DNA of 64,000 nt from Streptomyces tsukubensis (GTDB lineage: Bacteria > Actinomycetota > Actinomycetes > Streptomycetales > Streptomycetaceae), in contig NZ_CP045178.1 of NCBI RefSeq assembly GCF_009296025.1, positions 5,456,001-5,520,000 on the forward strand. Direction: 5' to 3'. The notes under the pieces are model-generated. The model saw only the letters and a program-made list of their open reading frames with translations, made no database searches and was not told where the DNA came from. The position numbers and the translations under genes were made by a program. How positions within the stretch are numbered: the stretch's first letter is position 1; each line of letters starts with the position of its first letter. Shown here one piece after another: positions 1 to 8,834 of the stretch.

Positions 1-990
1 ATGTTCGAGCAGGCCACCTTCTCCGACGTCCAGGTCCTGATCGTCAACCAGGCGGCCATGTACTACCTGGCCGCCCTCGCGGTGGCCGTCGGGTTCCGGA
101 TGAACCTGTTCAACATCGGCGTCGACGGGCAGTACCGTCTCGCCGCCATGGTCACCGCCGTCGTCGGTACCTCGATCTCGCTGCCTTCCGCGCTCCAGAT
201 CCCCGTACTGCTCATCGTCGCGGTTCTGACGGGCGCGTTCTGGTCAGGGATCGCGGGCGTACTGAAGACCACCCGCGGGGTGAGCGAGGTCGTCTCCACG
301 ATCATGCTCAACTCCATCGCCACCAGCCTCATCGCCTGGCTCACCATCAACGACAACTTCGGCGTCCCCGTGGGCAACAACCAGACCACCGGCGTGATGG
401 AGAAGTCCGGCTGGTTCCCCGGCATCGGCCTCGGTGACGCGGGCGAGATCTACGGTTTCGTCTTCATCTCCGCCCTGGCAGGCATCGTCTACTGGCTCGT
501 CCTCGGCAGGACCCGCTTCGGCTTCGACCTGCGCGCCACCGGCGCCTCCGAGTCCGCCGCGGCGGCCAGCGGGGTCGACGCCAAGCGGATGGTCTTCACC
601 TCGATGGTGATCTCCGGAGGTGTCGCGGGCCTCGCGGGCCTGCCGACCCTGCTCGGCGATGTCCACACCTACAGCCTCAGCTTCCCCACCGGACTCGGCT
701 TCACCGGCATTACGATCGCCCTGCTCGGCCGTAACCACGCCGGGGGGATCGCCTTCGCGGCCTTGCTCATCGCCTTCCTCGACAAGGCGTCCCCGGCACT
801 CGACTACGCCGGGTACGACAAGGAGATCGCGGTGATCATGCAGGGGCTGATCGTCATCGCGGTCGTCGTCAGCTACGAGGCCGTCAGGGTCTGGGGGCTC
901 CGCCGCCAGCAGCAGCGCGTCGGCGCGGAACTCGCCGCCGCCCTCTCGCAGAACACCGATCACCCCCAGAAGGAGGCGGCTGCCCGATGA
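1..990 (+). CDS. Nucleoside ABC transporter permease, 5' end probably cut by window edge
   Basis: Inner-membrane permease of the BPD_transp_2 type (branched-chain amino acid/ribose/BmpA-nucleoside importers). Hydrophobic helices run through the whole 329 residues, and the motif FNIGVDGQYRLAAM near residue 37 is typical of the first permease of BmpA-linked nucleoside systems. The first base of the window is already an ATG, but family members usually have 30-50 more N-terminal residues, so this is probably an internal methionine and the gene starts upstream. It overlaps the next permease by 4 nt (ATGA). Cytidine deaminase and thymidine phosphorylase downstream support a nucleoside substrate. 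The ATPase and the lipoprotein are expected upstream, outside the window. Confidence 0.85.
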   Translation: MFEQATFSDVQVLIVNQAAMYYLAALAVAVGFRMNLFNIGVDGQYRLAAMVTAVVGTSISLPSALQIPVLLIVAVLTGAFWSGIAGVLKTTRGVSEVVSTIMLNSIATSLIAWLTINDNFGVPVGNNQTTGVMEKSGWFPGIGLGDAGEIYGFVFISALAGIVYWLVLGRTRFGFDLRATGASESAAAASGVDAKRMVFTSMVISGGVAGLAGLPTLLGDVHTYSLSFPTGLGFTGITIALLGRNHAGGIAFAALLIAFLDKASPALDYAGYDKEIAVIMQGLIVIAVVVSYEAVRVWGLRRQQQRVGAELAAALSQNTDHPQKEAAAR

Positions 991-2249
991 CCACGGTCAC
1001 CGACGTCAACAAGGCGCAGGTACGGCCGGGGGGCGGGCGCCGCAAGCTGACCCTGCCCGTCCTGCTGTTGATCATCGCGGGGGTGCTGATCCTGATCTCC
1101 GTGGTCAGGATGGTCACCGGCGCCGACGGCATCACCTCCACCGGTCAGATGTCGGCCGCGCTGCGGCTCGCCGTCCCCATCGGCCTCGCGGGGCTCGGAG
1201 GTCTGTGGGCAGAACGGGCCGGAGTCGTCAACATCGGCCTGGAGGGCATGCTCATCCTGGGCACCTGGTTCGGCGCCTGGGCCGGGTACCAGTGGGGCCC
1301 CTGGAGCGGCATCCTCTTCGGCCTCATCGGCGGCGCGCTCGGCGGACTGCTGCACGCGATCGTCACTGTCACCTTCCAGGTGAACCACATCGTCTCGGGT
1401 GTGGCCCTCAACATCCTCGCGCTCGGCACCACCCGCTACCTGTCGACCTTCACCTTCGAGGGGGTCGAGGGCGGTACGTCCAAGCAGTCCCCGCCCATCG
1501 ACTCGCTGGGCACCTTCACCGTGCCAGGGCTCTCCGACGGTCTCCAGAGCCTCAACGACAAGGGCTGGTTCCTCGTCTCCGACCTCGCCGGACTCCTCGG
1601 CGGACTGTTCACCGACCTCTCGCCGCTCACCGTCATCGCCGTCGCGACGGTCCCGCTGAGCTGGTGGATCCTGTGGCGCACCAGTTTCGGGCTGCGGCTG
1701 CGCTCCTGCGGTGAGAACCCGGTCGCCGCCGAATCGCTCGGCGTCAACGTGTACAAGTACAAGTACCTCGCGGTGATCATCTCCGGCGGCTTCGCCGGTC
1801 TTGGCGGCGCCTTCCTCTCCCTGGTCTCCTCCAACATCTACCTGGAGGGACAGACCGGAGGCCGCGGCTACATCGGCCTGGCTGCCATGATCTTCGGCAA
1901 CTGGATGCCGGGTGGACTCGCCCTCGGCGCCGGGCTCTTCGGCTACACCGACAGCCTCAAGATCCGTGGCGGCGGCACCAACGTCCACGCGCTCCTGCTC
2001 CTGCTGGTGATCCTGCTGGTCATCGCGGTGGCGTGGCTGCTGTGGAAGAAGCGCTGGGTGGCCGGCTCCATCACGGCGGTCTGCGCCGCGGTACTGCTCA
2101 CGTGGTACCTGTTGAGCGACGAGGTGCCGCGGCAGTTCGTCAGCGCGACTCCGTACGTGGTGACGCTCCTCGTCCTCGCGCTCTCGGCGCAGCGGCTGCG
2201 CATGCCGAAGGCGGACGGCATGCCGTACCGGAAGGGGCAGGGCGGATGA
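987..2249 (+). CDS. Nucleoside ABC transporter permease, second subunit
   Basis: 420-residue permease, partner of the preceding gene and translationally coupled to it through an ATGA overlap. About ten hydrophobic segments are visible. The motif ERAGVVNIGLEGMLILG (about residues 74-90) is the family signature of the second BmpA-type permease, and RLRSCGENPVAAESLGV is its usual cytoplasmic loop. It should heterodimerise with the first permease to form the nucleoside channel. Its stop codon overlaps the start of the cytidine deaminase gene (ATGA), so uptake and catabolism are one transcription unit. Confidence 0.88.
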   Translation: MTTVTDVNKAQVRPGGGRRKLTLPVLLLIIAGVLILISVVRMVTGADGITSTGQMSAALRLAVPIGLAGLGGLWAERAGVVNIGLEGMLILGTWFGAWAGYQWGPWSGILFGLIGGALGGLLHAIVTVTFQVNHIVSGVALNILALGTTRYLSTFTFEGVEGGTSKQSPPIDSLGTFTVPGLSDGLQSLNDKGWFLVSDLAGLLGGLFTDLSPLTVIAVATVPLSWWILWRTSFGLRLRSCGENPVAAESLGVNVYKYKYLAVIISGGFAGLGGAFLSLVSSNIYLEGQTGGRGYIGLAAMIFGNWMPGGLALGAGLFGYTDSLKIRGGGTNVHALLLLLVILLVIAVAWLLWKKRWVAGSITAVCAAVLLTWYLLSDEVPRQFVSATPYVVTLLVLALSAQRLRMPKADGMPYRKGQGG

Positions 2250-2890
2250 CAGGTGCGACGGCGGCGGACGGTGGGGCGGACGGGGCCCGGGTGACCGCCG
2301 GGGCTCCCGATCCCCCGGCGTCGAACGGGTCGCACGAGACCCCGGCGTCGAACGGGTCGCACGGGACCCCGGCGTCGAACGGGCCGAGCAGCCCGAGCGG
2401 GCCGAGCAGCCCGAGCGGGCCGCACGAGGCCCCTGAGGCGCACGCGTCCGCCGGGCCCGGCGCCTTCGGCGAGCACCAGTGGGAAGCCCTTCGCACCGCG
2501 GCCACGGATGCCATGTCCCACGCCTACGCGCCCTACTCCGGCTTCCCTGTCGGCGCCGCCGCCATGGTCGACGACGGCAGGACCGTCACCGGCTGCAACG
2601 TGGAGAACGCCTCGTACGGCCTGAGTCTGTGCGCCGAATGCGGCCTCGTCTCGCAGCTCCTGCTGACGGGCGGCGGACGGCTCACCCACTTCGCCTGCGT
2701 CGACGCCGAGGGCGCGATCCTGATGCCGTGCGGACGCTGCCGCCAACTGCTGTACGAGTTCGGCGGCCCCGGCCTGCTGCTGCGTACGAGGTCGGGCGTA
2801 CGGCCCCTCGCGGAACTGCTCGCCGACGCCTTCGGGCCCGAACAGCTCCCGACGGGCGCAGGCGCAGGCCCCGACCACGGACGCGGCTGA
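2246..2890 (+). CDS. cdd: Cytidine deaminase with repeat-rich N-terminal extension
   Basis: Zinc-dependent deamination of cytidine/deoxycytidine to uridine/deoxyuridine. The catalytic region is complete: GCNVENASYGLSLCAE carries the zinc Cys and proton-shuttle Glu, and PCGRCRQ supplies the other two zinc cysteines. The start is the ATG that overlaps the upstream stop (ATGA). The family is normally about 130 residues; this protein has 214 because about 75 residues of low-complexity sequence precede the domain. They contain a 9-residue repeat (TPASNGSHG-like, nearly three copies) and a 6-residue repeat (SSPSGP, two copies), encoded by 27-bp and 18-bp direct repeats. A later start cannot be excluded, but no better ribosome site is evident before the fold. 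Confidence 0.9.
   Translation: MTGATAADGGADGARVTAGAPDPPASNGSHETPASNGSHGTPASNGPSSPSGPSSPSGPHEAPEAHASAGPGAFGEHQWEALRTAATDAMSHAYAPYSGFPVGAAAMVDDGRTVTGCNVENASYGLSLCAECGLVSQLLLTGGGRLTHFACVDAEGAILMPCGRCRQLLYEFGGPGLLLRTRSGVRPLAELLADAFGPEQLPTGAGAGPDHGRG
2313..2425 (+). repeat. In-frame 27-bp and 18-bp direct repeats inside cdd
   Basis: Nearly three copies of a 27-bp unit containing CCCCGGCGTCGAACGGG are followed by two copies of the 18-bp unit GAGCAGCCCGAGCGGGCC. Both lengths are multiples of three, so the reading frame survives. They encode the Ser/Pro/Gly-rich N-terminal extension of cytidine deaminase. Confidence 0.85.
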
Positions 2891-3041
2891 CCGCGCTCCG
2901 TGCACAAGCGGCGTGACGGTGCGCGGTCGGCGTCCCGGTGACGCCCCCGCGCACACCCACCCCCCTCCGCACGCACGCCTATCCGCACGCCCCCCTCCGC
3001 ACGCCCACGCCCCACGGTTGAGTTGAAAGGTCGAAAACCCC
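2891..3041 (+). other. cdd-deoA spacer with pyrimidine-rich CCGCACGC repeats
   Basis: A 151-nt gap splits the otherwise tightly coupled operon. From about 2942 to 3013 it is C-rich and carries several copies of CCGCACGC or CGCACGCC. No terminator or promoter is obvious. The deoA ribosome site follows (GAAAGG near 3025). Confidence 0.6.
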
Positions 3042-4319
3042 ATGGACGCCATCTCCGTCATCCGCGCCAAGCGGGACCGCCACGAGCTGAGTGACGAGCA
3101 GATCGACTGGGTCATCGACGCCTACACCCGGGGCGGGGTGGCGGACGAGCAGATGTCGGCGCTGGCGATGGCGATCCTGCTGAACGGCATGAACCGCCGC
3201 GAGATCGCCCGCTGGACGGCGGCGATGATCGCCTCGGGCGAGCGCATGGAGTTCTCGTCACTCTCGCGCCCCACGGCGGACAAGCACTCCACGGGCGGGG
3301 TGGGCGACAAGATCACACTGCCGCTCGCCCCGCTGGTCGCCGCCTGTGGAGCGGCGGTGCCGCAGCTGAGCGGCCGGGGTCTCGGCCACACCGGCGGCAC
3401 CCTCGACAAGCTGGAGTCCATCCCCGGCTGGCGCGCCACGCTCAGCAACGCGGAACTCCTCGGCGTACTCGACTCGACGGGCGCGGTCATCTGCGCGGCG
3501 GGCGACGGCCTGGCCCCCGCGGACAAGAAGCTGTACGCCCTGCGGGACGTCACAGGAACGGTCGAGGCCATTGAGCTGATCGCCTCCTCGATCATGTCGA
3601 AGAAGATCGCGGAGGGCACGGGTTCCCTCGTACTGGACGTGAAGTGCGGCTCGGGCGCGTTCATGAAGACGGAGGCGGACGCACGCGAGCTGGCCGAGAC
3701 GATGGTCGGCCTCGGCACCGACCACGGCGTACGCACCGTCGCCCTCCTCACCGACATGGCCACCCCGCTCGGTCTGACGGCGGGCAACGCCCTCGAAGTA
3801 CGCGAATCCGTCGAGGTCCTCGCGGGCGGCGGCCCCGCGGACGTGGTCGAACTGACCCTGGCGCTCGCCCGCGAGATGCTGGCGGCGGCAGGACTCGGGG
3901 ACAGGGACCCGGCGAAGGCGCTGGCGGACGGATCGGCCATGGACGTCTGGCGCCGCATGATCTCGGCCCAGGGCGGCGACCCCGACGCGCCCCTGCCCCG
4001 CTCCCGCGAACAGCACGTCGTCACGGCCCCCACCGACGGCGTACTCACCCGCCTCGACGCCTACGACATCGGCGTCGCGGCCTGGCGCCTGGGCGCGGGC
4101 CGCGCACGCAAGGAGGACCCGGTACAGGCGGCGGCAGGCGTCGAACTCCACGCCAAACCCGGCGACACGGTCCGGGCGGGCACCCCCCTGCTGACCCTCC
4201 ACACGGACACCGAGGACCGCTTCGCCTACGCACTGGAATCCCTGACAGCCGCGTACGACATCGCACCGACGGGGACGGAGTTCACGCGCCGGCCGATCGT
4301 GCTTGACCGGGTGGGGTGA
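3042..4319 (+). CDS. deoA: Thymidine/pyrimidine-nucleoside phosphorylase
   Basis: Phosphorolysis of thymidine, deoxyuridine or uridine to base plus (deoxy)ribose-1-phosphate. 425 residues, normal length. The family signature is complete: KHSTGGVGDKITLPLAPLVA (about residues 81-100) is followed by SGRGLGHTGGTLDKLE, the phosphate- and nucleoside-binding segment, and VKCGSGAFMKT provides the second phosphate loop. The C-terminal barrel-sandwich domain ends near the stop. It is last in the transporter-cdd operon. The product sugar phosphates feed the phosphosugar mutase and DeoC further along the window. Confidence 0.95.
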   Translation: MDAISVIRAKRDRHELSDEQIDWVIDAYTRGGVADEQMSALAMAILLNGMNRREIARWTAAMIASGERMEFSSLSRPTADKHSTGGVGDKITLPLAPLVAACGAAVPQLSGRGLGHTGGTLDKLESIPGWRATLSNAELLGVLDSTGAVICAAGDGLAPADKKLYALRDVTGTVEAIELIASSIMSKKIAEGTGSLVLDVKCGSGAFMKTEADARELAETMVGLGTDHGVRTVALLTDMATPLGLTAGNALEVRESVEVLAGGGPADVVELTLALAREMLAAAGLGDRDPAKALADGSAMDVWRRMISAQGGDPDAPLPRSREQHVVTAPTDGVLTRLDAYDIGVAAWRLGAGRARKEDPVQAAAGVELHAKPGDTVRAGTPLLTLHTDTEDRFAYALESLTAAYDIAPTGTEFTRRPIVLDRVG

Positions 4320-4413
4320 GGACGGGGCGCTCGCTGAGGACGCTGTCCTCGTGGCTGCCTGCCGTTATCACTACGGCGGCCGAACCCCCGCACACCGCCC
4401 ACCCACACCCCCT

Positions 4414-5334
4414 TCACCCCAGCAGCGCCGCCACGACGACGAGCGCCGGGACCGAGGCGATCGTGGAGAGCAGGATCGACTCCCTGGCCAGCCGTTCGGC
4501 CACGTGGTAATGGGACGCGTACGTATAGAGGTTCTGCGCTGCCGGGAGCGCGGAGGTCACCACCACGTCCAGGAGCGCGTGGCCGCGCAGACCGAAGACG
4601 CCCGCCCCGAGTGCCCAGGCCACGACCGGCTGGCCCGCCGACTTCAGGGCCGCGGAGAGCAGGACGGGTACCTTGTCGGTGCCCCGGCCGGGCAGGCTGC
4701 TTCCGCGGAGGGATATCCCGAAGGCCAGCAGCACCGCGGGGACCGACGCGTTGCCGATCAGGGTCAGCGGGTCGAGTACAGGGCCAGGCACCTTCCAGCC
4801 GACGGCGGAGACGACCACGCCCGTGAGGGAACCCACCGCCACGGGGTTGCGCAGCGGGGCCAGGACCCGGCGCCGGACGCTGCCCTTCTCGCCGGGCCCC
4901 GTCAGGTCAAGCACCGTGAGCGCGACGGGAACCACCACGATCTGCTGGAAGAGCAGAACGGGGGCGACCAGTGAGGCGTCACCCAGTACGTACACGGCGA
5001 TCGGGATACCGAGGTTGCCCGCGTTGACGTAGCTGGAGCAGAGCGCCCCGATCGTCGCGGTCCCGGGGCCCCACTTCCGCGCCACGGCGACCACGACGAA
5101 GACACCCGCCGCCGCTGCCGTACTCAACGCCGTGATCAGCAACTTGCTTGAGAGGATCACCGACAGGTCGGCCTGCGCGAGCGTGGTGAACAGCAGCGCG
5201 GGCGTGGCCACGTGGAACGCCAGCTTCGTCAGCACCTCCCGCCCTCCCGGGCCGAGACTGCCGCGCCTGCCTATGAAGTAACCGACGGCGATGACGACGG
5301 CGATCACACCGAACCCGGTCAGCACACCCCGCAC
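4414..5334 (-). CDS. AEC-family (auxin efflux carrier-like) transporter
   Basis: 306-residue membrane protein with the inverted five-helix repeat layout of the AEC family. It opens with FGVIAVVIAVGYFIGRRG. The segment SSYVNAGNLGIPIAVYVLG carries the conserved Asn-Gly of the substrate crossover, and LPAAQNLYTYASHY is the matching motif in the second half. The start is a GTG preceded by GGAGGG at good spacing. Bacterial members move malate or other organic acids; the substrate here cannot be read from sequence. It is convergent with deoA and a single-gene unit. Confidence 0.85.
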   Translation of the reverse strand: MRGVLTGFGVIAVVIAVGYFIGRRGSLGPGGREVLTKLAFHVATPALLFTTLAQADLSVILSSKLLITALSTAAAAGVFVVVAVARKWGPGTATIGALCSSYVNAGNLGIPIAVYVLGDASLVAPVLLFQQIVVVPVALTVLDLTGPGEKGSVRRRVLAPLRNPVAVGSLTGVVVSAVGWKVPGPVLDPLTLIGNASVPAVLLAFGISLRGSSLPGRGTDKVPVLLSAALKSAGQPVVAWALGAGVFGLRGHALLDVVVTSALPAAQNLYTYASHYHVAERLARESILLSTIASVPALVVVAALLG

Positions 5335-5639
5335 GGCACACCCTCCGAACGGGGACAGCGGACCGGGGCGGGGGCGGGTCCGGGAGCGGGGGAGCAGGTC
5401 GGCGTCGAAGGCGGGGCGGCGCCGAGTCGGCCGGGGTGGGTGTCGTGGGACCGGGCGCCCCGAAGTGCTTCATGGTGCATGCACACAATCTCCGAGGGGC
5501 CTGGCCTGTCGGTCAACGCGGCCCCCCCGCCGATCTCAACGGGCGAGACTCCGGGAGCTAAGCCCGGCCGATCCCCCTGGTCAGCGCCGTGCGCGCGTCG
5601 GCGCCGATGAGTTGTGGGCGTGCGGTGGGTCTCCTGTAC

Positions 5640-6122
5640 GTGACTACCGACGACACCACCACCCTGATACTCACCGGCCCCGTCCGTGACACGGACGTCC
5701 CGCACCTGTGCGACCGGCTCGCCCGCACGACGCTCGGCGCCCCCGACGCCGACGAGATCATCTGCGACGTGACGGCCCTGACCACCGCCGACCTGGCCAC
5801 GGTGAACGCCCTCGCCCGACTACGCCTCACCGCCCAGCGACTCGGATACCACCTCACCCTGCGCGGCCCCTCCCACGAACTGCGCTTCCTGCTGGGTCTG
5901 GTGGGGCTCAGCCTCCTGGAAGAAACGGGAACGGGAACGGGGACGAGAGCGGGGACGAGGGCGGTGGCGGAGACCGGGACGGTGGCGGGGGCGGGGCTGC
6001 CGGGCCCCTCGCCGGCCCCAGCGCCTTCCCCGCCACGGCCGCCCGCGGGGCCGGGCCCCGCGGGCCGGACCACGGGCCGCTCACGTACCTCGCCGACCGC
6101 CGGACGCGAAGGCCCCGGCTGA
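5640..6122 (+). CDS. STAS-domain protein (anti-sigma antagonist-like)
   Basis: About 160 residues. The first 100 fit the STAS fold: LILTGPVRDTDVPHLCDRL, a central DEIICDVTALTTADLATVNALARL, then a terminal helix ending at GLSLLEETG. The usual phosphorylatable Ser of SpoIIAA-type antagonists (DxS) is replaced by DVTALTT, so phospho-regulation may rely on Thr or be absent. The remaining residues are a Gly/Thr/Pro low-complexity tail encoded by GGGACGGG-like repeats. I chose the GTG at 5640; an ATG at 5589 in the same frame is possible but lacks conservation in character. The partner is not in the window. Confidence 0.65.
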   Translation: MTTDDTTTLILTGPVRDTDVPHLCDRLARTTLGAPDADEIICDVTALTTADLATVNALARLRLTAQRLGYHLTLRGPSHELRFLLGLVGLSLLEETGTGTGTRAGTRAVAETGTVAGAGLPGPSPAPAPSPPRPPAGPGPAGRTTGRSRTSPTAGREGPG

Positions 6123-6225
6123 GGGGAGACCGGAGCGGGGTGCGCCCCGGCCCCTCGCGGCGGCTGCCGAGGCCGCGTACCGAACGCCCCGCACAATGAC
6201 CCCGCCCTCCTTGAGTCCTCAACGC

Positions 6226-6270
6226 TCCTGCCCTTACTCCTCCTGCCCTTACTCCTCCTGCCGCTACTCC
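6226..6270 (-). repeat. 15-bp tandem repeat spanning the stop codon of the ECF sigma gene
   Basis: Three head-to-tail copies of TCCTGCCCTTACTCC (plus strand); the third is TCCTGCCGCTACTCC and contains the TAG stop of the sigma factor. Read on the minus strand, each further copy brings another in-frame stop (TAA). Confidence 0.9.
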
Positions 6271-7247
6271 TCCAGCCGATCAGCCACCTTGAACAGCGGG
6301 AACCACCGGGCCACGTCGAGGAAGCAGTGCAGGCCGGTGATCTCGCCGTGTTCGATGTCGATGACCTGGAGCGCCCACGGTTCGTACCCCTTGCCCGTGG
6401 GGCTCGGCTTGTAGTGGGCGAAGGCGGGTGTGCCGTTCGAGACGGTCGGGAGGAGTTTGGAGCCGCGGCACCCCGCGCCCTGGCCCAGCATCCAGGCGAC
6501 GATGTCGTCGTGTCCGCGCAGCCACAGGTCGAACGGGGGCATGGACATCACGACGTCCTCGTGCAGCAGCGCCGTCAACGCCTCCATGTCGTAGCCCTCG
6601 AACGCCTTCACATAGCGGTCGAGCAGCTTGCGCTGGTCCTCGTCCAAAGGGGCCACGGTGTCGGTGTCCTGCGTGGGCGTCTCCGCCAGGGTCGCACGGG
6701 CCCGCTGGAGCGCGCTGTTGACCGAGGCGACCGTCGTCCCCAACAGCTCGGCCACCTCGCTCGCCCGCCAGGCGAGGACCTCGCGCAGGATGAGTACGGC
6801 CCGCTGCTTGGCGGGCAGATGCTGGAGCGCCGCCACGAAAGCGAGCCTCACCGATTCCCTGGCCACCGCGGCTTCCGCCGGGTCGGCCGCGCCCGCGGGC
6901 AGCACCCGGGCGTCGGGGACCGGCTCCAGCCAGGTCGGCTCGGCGCGCGCCTTGAGGACCGCCGTCGCCGCGGGCTGCGACTCCGTGAGGTCCATCGGCC
7001 TGGCCCTGCGGTTTCCCGCGTTCAACATGTCCACGCAGACGTTGGTGGCGATCCTGTACAGCCAGGACCGCAGGGAAGACCTGCCCTCGAAGCGGTTCAG
7101 GCCGCGCCAGGCCCGCACCATCGTGTCCTGCACGGCGTCCTCGGCCTCGAAGGCCGAACCGAGCATGCGATAGCAGTAACCGGTCAGTTCGACGCGGTAC
7201 TTCTCCAGTTCCTCGTCCGGGCCCGTCGTCGCAGTGAGGTCGCTCAT
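6264..7247 (-). CDS. ECF RNA polymerase sigma factor with C-terminal SnoaL-like domain
   Basis: 327 residues. Sigma region 2 (CYRMLGSAFEAEDAVQDTMV, then SSLRSWLYRIATNVCVDML) and region 4 (LPAKQRAVLILREVLAWRASEVAELL, TVASVNSALQRARA) are joined by a linker. A roughly 120-residue SnoaL/NTF2-like domain follows (LDRYVKAFEGYDMEALTALLHEDVVMSMPP). This architecture is that of the SigJ/SigG-type ECF factors (TIGR02960-like), in which the C-terminal domain replaces a classical anti-sigma factor. The ATG at 7247 starts the recognisable protein; upstream in-frame sequence is low complexity. No anti-sigma gene lies next to it. Confidence 0.9.
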   Translation of the reverse strand: MSDLTATTGPDEELEKYRVELTGYCYRMLGSAFEAEDAVQDTMVRAWRGLNRFEGRSSLRSWLYRIATNVCVDMLNAGNRRARPMDLTESQPAATAVLKARAEPTWLEPVPDARVLPAGAADPAEAAVARESVRLAFVAALQHLPAKQRAVLILREVLAWRASEVAELLGTTVASVNSALQRARATLAETPTQDTDTVAPLDEDQRKLLDRYVKAFEGYDMEALTALLHEDVVMSMPPFDLWLRGHDDIVAWMLGQGAGCRGSKLLPTVSNGTPAFAHYKPSPTGKGYEPWALQVIDIEHGEITGLHCFLDVARWFPLFKVADRLEE

Positions 7248-7528
7248 GTCGTCCACCCGCCCCCTGTGGCTCCCTCGCCGTCGCCCCCGTGGCGACCGTC
7301 CTTCGGAAGCTACCGCAGCCCACTGACAATCGACCCGAGTTCCGTGACAACCCCCCGCTGAGACCCGGCTGGTGGGGTGCAGCCGTGACGCCGGGGCTCT
7401 TTGGGCCCGCCGTGCACGTTGGGACCTTCGGGGCCCTTGGTCCTGACGGGATCCCGTACAACCCGTGCGCACCCGGGCCGGTAGGGACCGTCCCGGCCGC
7501 ACAGGGGAGCCCGTCCCGCCCACCCCGC

Positions 7529-7624
7529 GTCACGCGGGCAACGCCTCGCGCGAGCAAGGCCTCACGCGCGCAACGCCTCACGCGCGCAACGCCTCGGGCG
7601 GGCAGAACCTCACGCGGGCAACGC
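7529..7624 (-). repeat. Six-copy 16-bp tandem repeat ending inside the hydrolase gene
   Basis: Six consecutive 16-bp units on the minus strand, consensus GCGTTGCSCGCGTGAG, start at 7624, 7608, 7592, 7576, 7560 and 7544. The first unit contains the last codons and the TGA stop of the alpha/beta hydrolase; the others form its 3' untranslated region and fill part of the 362-nt gap up to the sigma gene. Confidence 0.92.
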
Positions 7625-8599
7625 GTCGAGCCATTCGGTCAGCAGCCGGTTGACCGCCTCGGGGCGCTCCTGCTGGACCCAGTGACCGCAGCCTTCGAGG
7701 ATGTGCGAGGAGACCAGCCCCGGCAGTGTCGTCGGGTAGGCGTCGATCGCTTCGGCCAGCCAGGTGGTCGAGGCGTCGAGGGCCCCGCCGATGAACAGGG
7801 AGGGCTGTGCCAGCGACGCCCCCGCGAAAGCGGCCTGGTCCTCCCAGTCCCGGTCCATGTTGCGGTAGCGGTTGAGCGCCCCCGTCATCCCCGTACGCTC
7901 GAACTCGCCCGCGTACACGTCGAGTTCCTCCTCGGTGAGCCAAGCGGGGAGCCGATCCTTGGGAAACCTGTCCCGAAGCAGACCGTCCGCACTCCTGAAG
8001 TGCGGGTCCTTCTCTTCGGTGCCCGGCATCGTGTCGCCGGAGAACGCCGTGTAGAAACTGGCGAGCCAGCCCCTGACATCCGGCTCGATCTCCGCCTCCG
8101 CCCTGCCCGGCTCCTGGAAGTAGGAGACGTAGAACTCCTCGTCGTCCCCTCCCATCGCGGTGAAGATGTCGCTGGGCCGGGGCCCGCCCGGCGGGCTGTA
8201 GGGCACGCTCAGCAGTCCGACCGCTCGGAAGACCTCCGGCCGCAGCATCGCGGAGTCCGCGGCGATCCTGGAGCCCCAGTCGTGCCCCACGACGACGGCG
8301 GACTCCTCGCCGAGCGCCCTGACCACGGCGACGTTGTCCTCGACCAGCTCCGTCATCCGGTACGCGTCGCTCTCCTCGGGCCGGGAGGAACGGCCGTAAC
8401 CCCGGACATCGATGGCGACTGCGCGATACCCGGCCGAGGCGAGCACGGGGAGCTGACCGCGCCACGAGTACCAGGACTCCGGGAAGCCGTGCAGCAACAG
8501 GACCAAGGGGCCCGCCCCCTGCTCGACGACGTGGATACGGCCACGGGGCGAGGGGACGAGTCGGTGTGTGGGGCCAGTGGCCCGAGCGGACTGCGGCAT
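7610..8599 (-). CDS. Alpha/beta hydrolase, epoxide hydrolase-like
   Basis: 329-residue soluble hydrolase. LLLHGFPESWYSWRGQLPVLA is the HGxP oxyanion motif of epoxide hydrolases and haloalkane dehalogenases, VVGHDWGSRIA contains the nucleophile Asp (GHDWG), and CGHWVQQERP near the C-terminus carries the catalytic His. A lid domain lies between (FYVSYFQEPGRAEAEIE). The nucleophile Asp favours epoxide hydrolysis over esterase activity. The gene is monocistronic and the substrate is unknown. Its last codons are part of a 16-bp tandem repeat, so its C-terminus may vary between strains. Confidence 0.88.
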   Translation of the reverse strand: MPQSARATGPTHRLVPSPRGRIHVVEQGAGPLVLLLHGFPESWYSWRGQLPVLASAGYRAVAIDVRGYGRSSRPEESDAYRMTELVEDNVAVVRALGEESAVVVGHDWGSRIAADSAMLRPEVFRAVGLLSVPYSPPGGPRPSDIFTAMGGDDEEFYVSYFQEPGRAEAEIEPDVRGWLASFYTAFSGDTMPGTEEKDPHFRSADGLLRDRFPKDRLPAWLTEEELDVYAGEFERTGMTGALNRYRNMDRDWEDQAAFAGASLAQPSLFIGGALDASTTWLAEAIDAYPTTLPGLVSSHILEGCGHWVQQERPEAVNRLLTEWLDALPA

Positions 8600-8834
8600 G
8601 GCTTCGCTCCAGTGCTCCGAGGTTCGCGGTCGGCGGCCCCGCCGTACGGGCGCACAGGCGTCGCAGCCGGGCCGGTGGGCCCACGCGCGCGGCCGACCGT
8701 CACCGTTTTCGATCATCCTGCGCCGCACGGAGTACGCGGGCAAATTCGTTGCCGATCCGGCAAACCGGGGCCGCGCCGATGGACGTGACAGGCGGCCAGG
8801 ACCGCCCCGCCCCTCCGGCCGGCGACGGGCCGCC

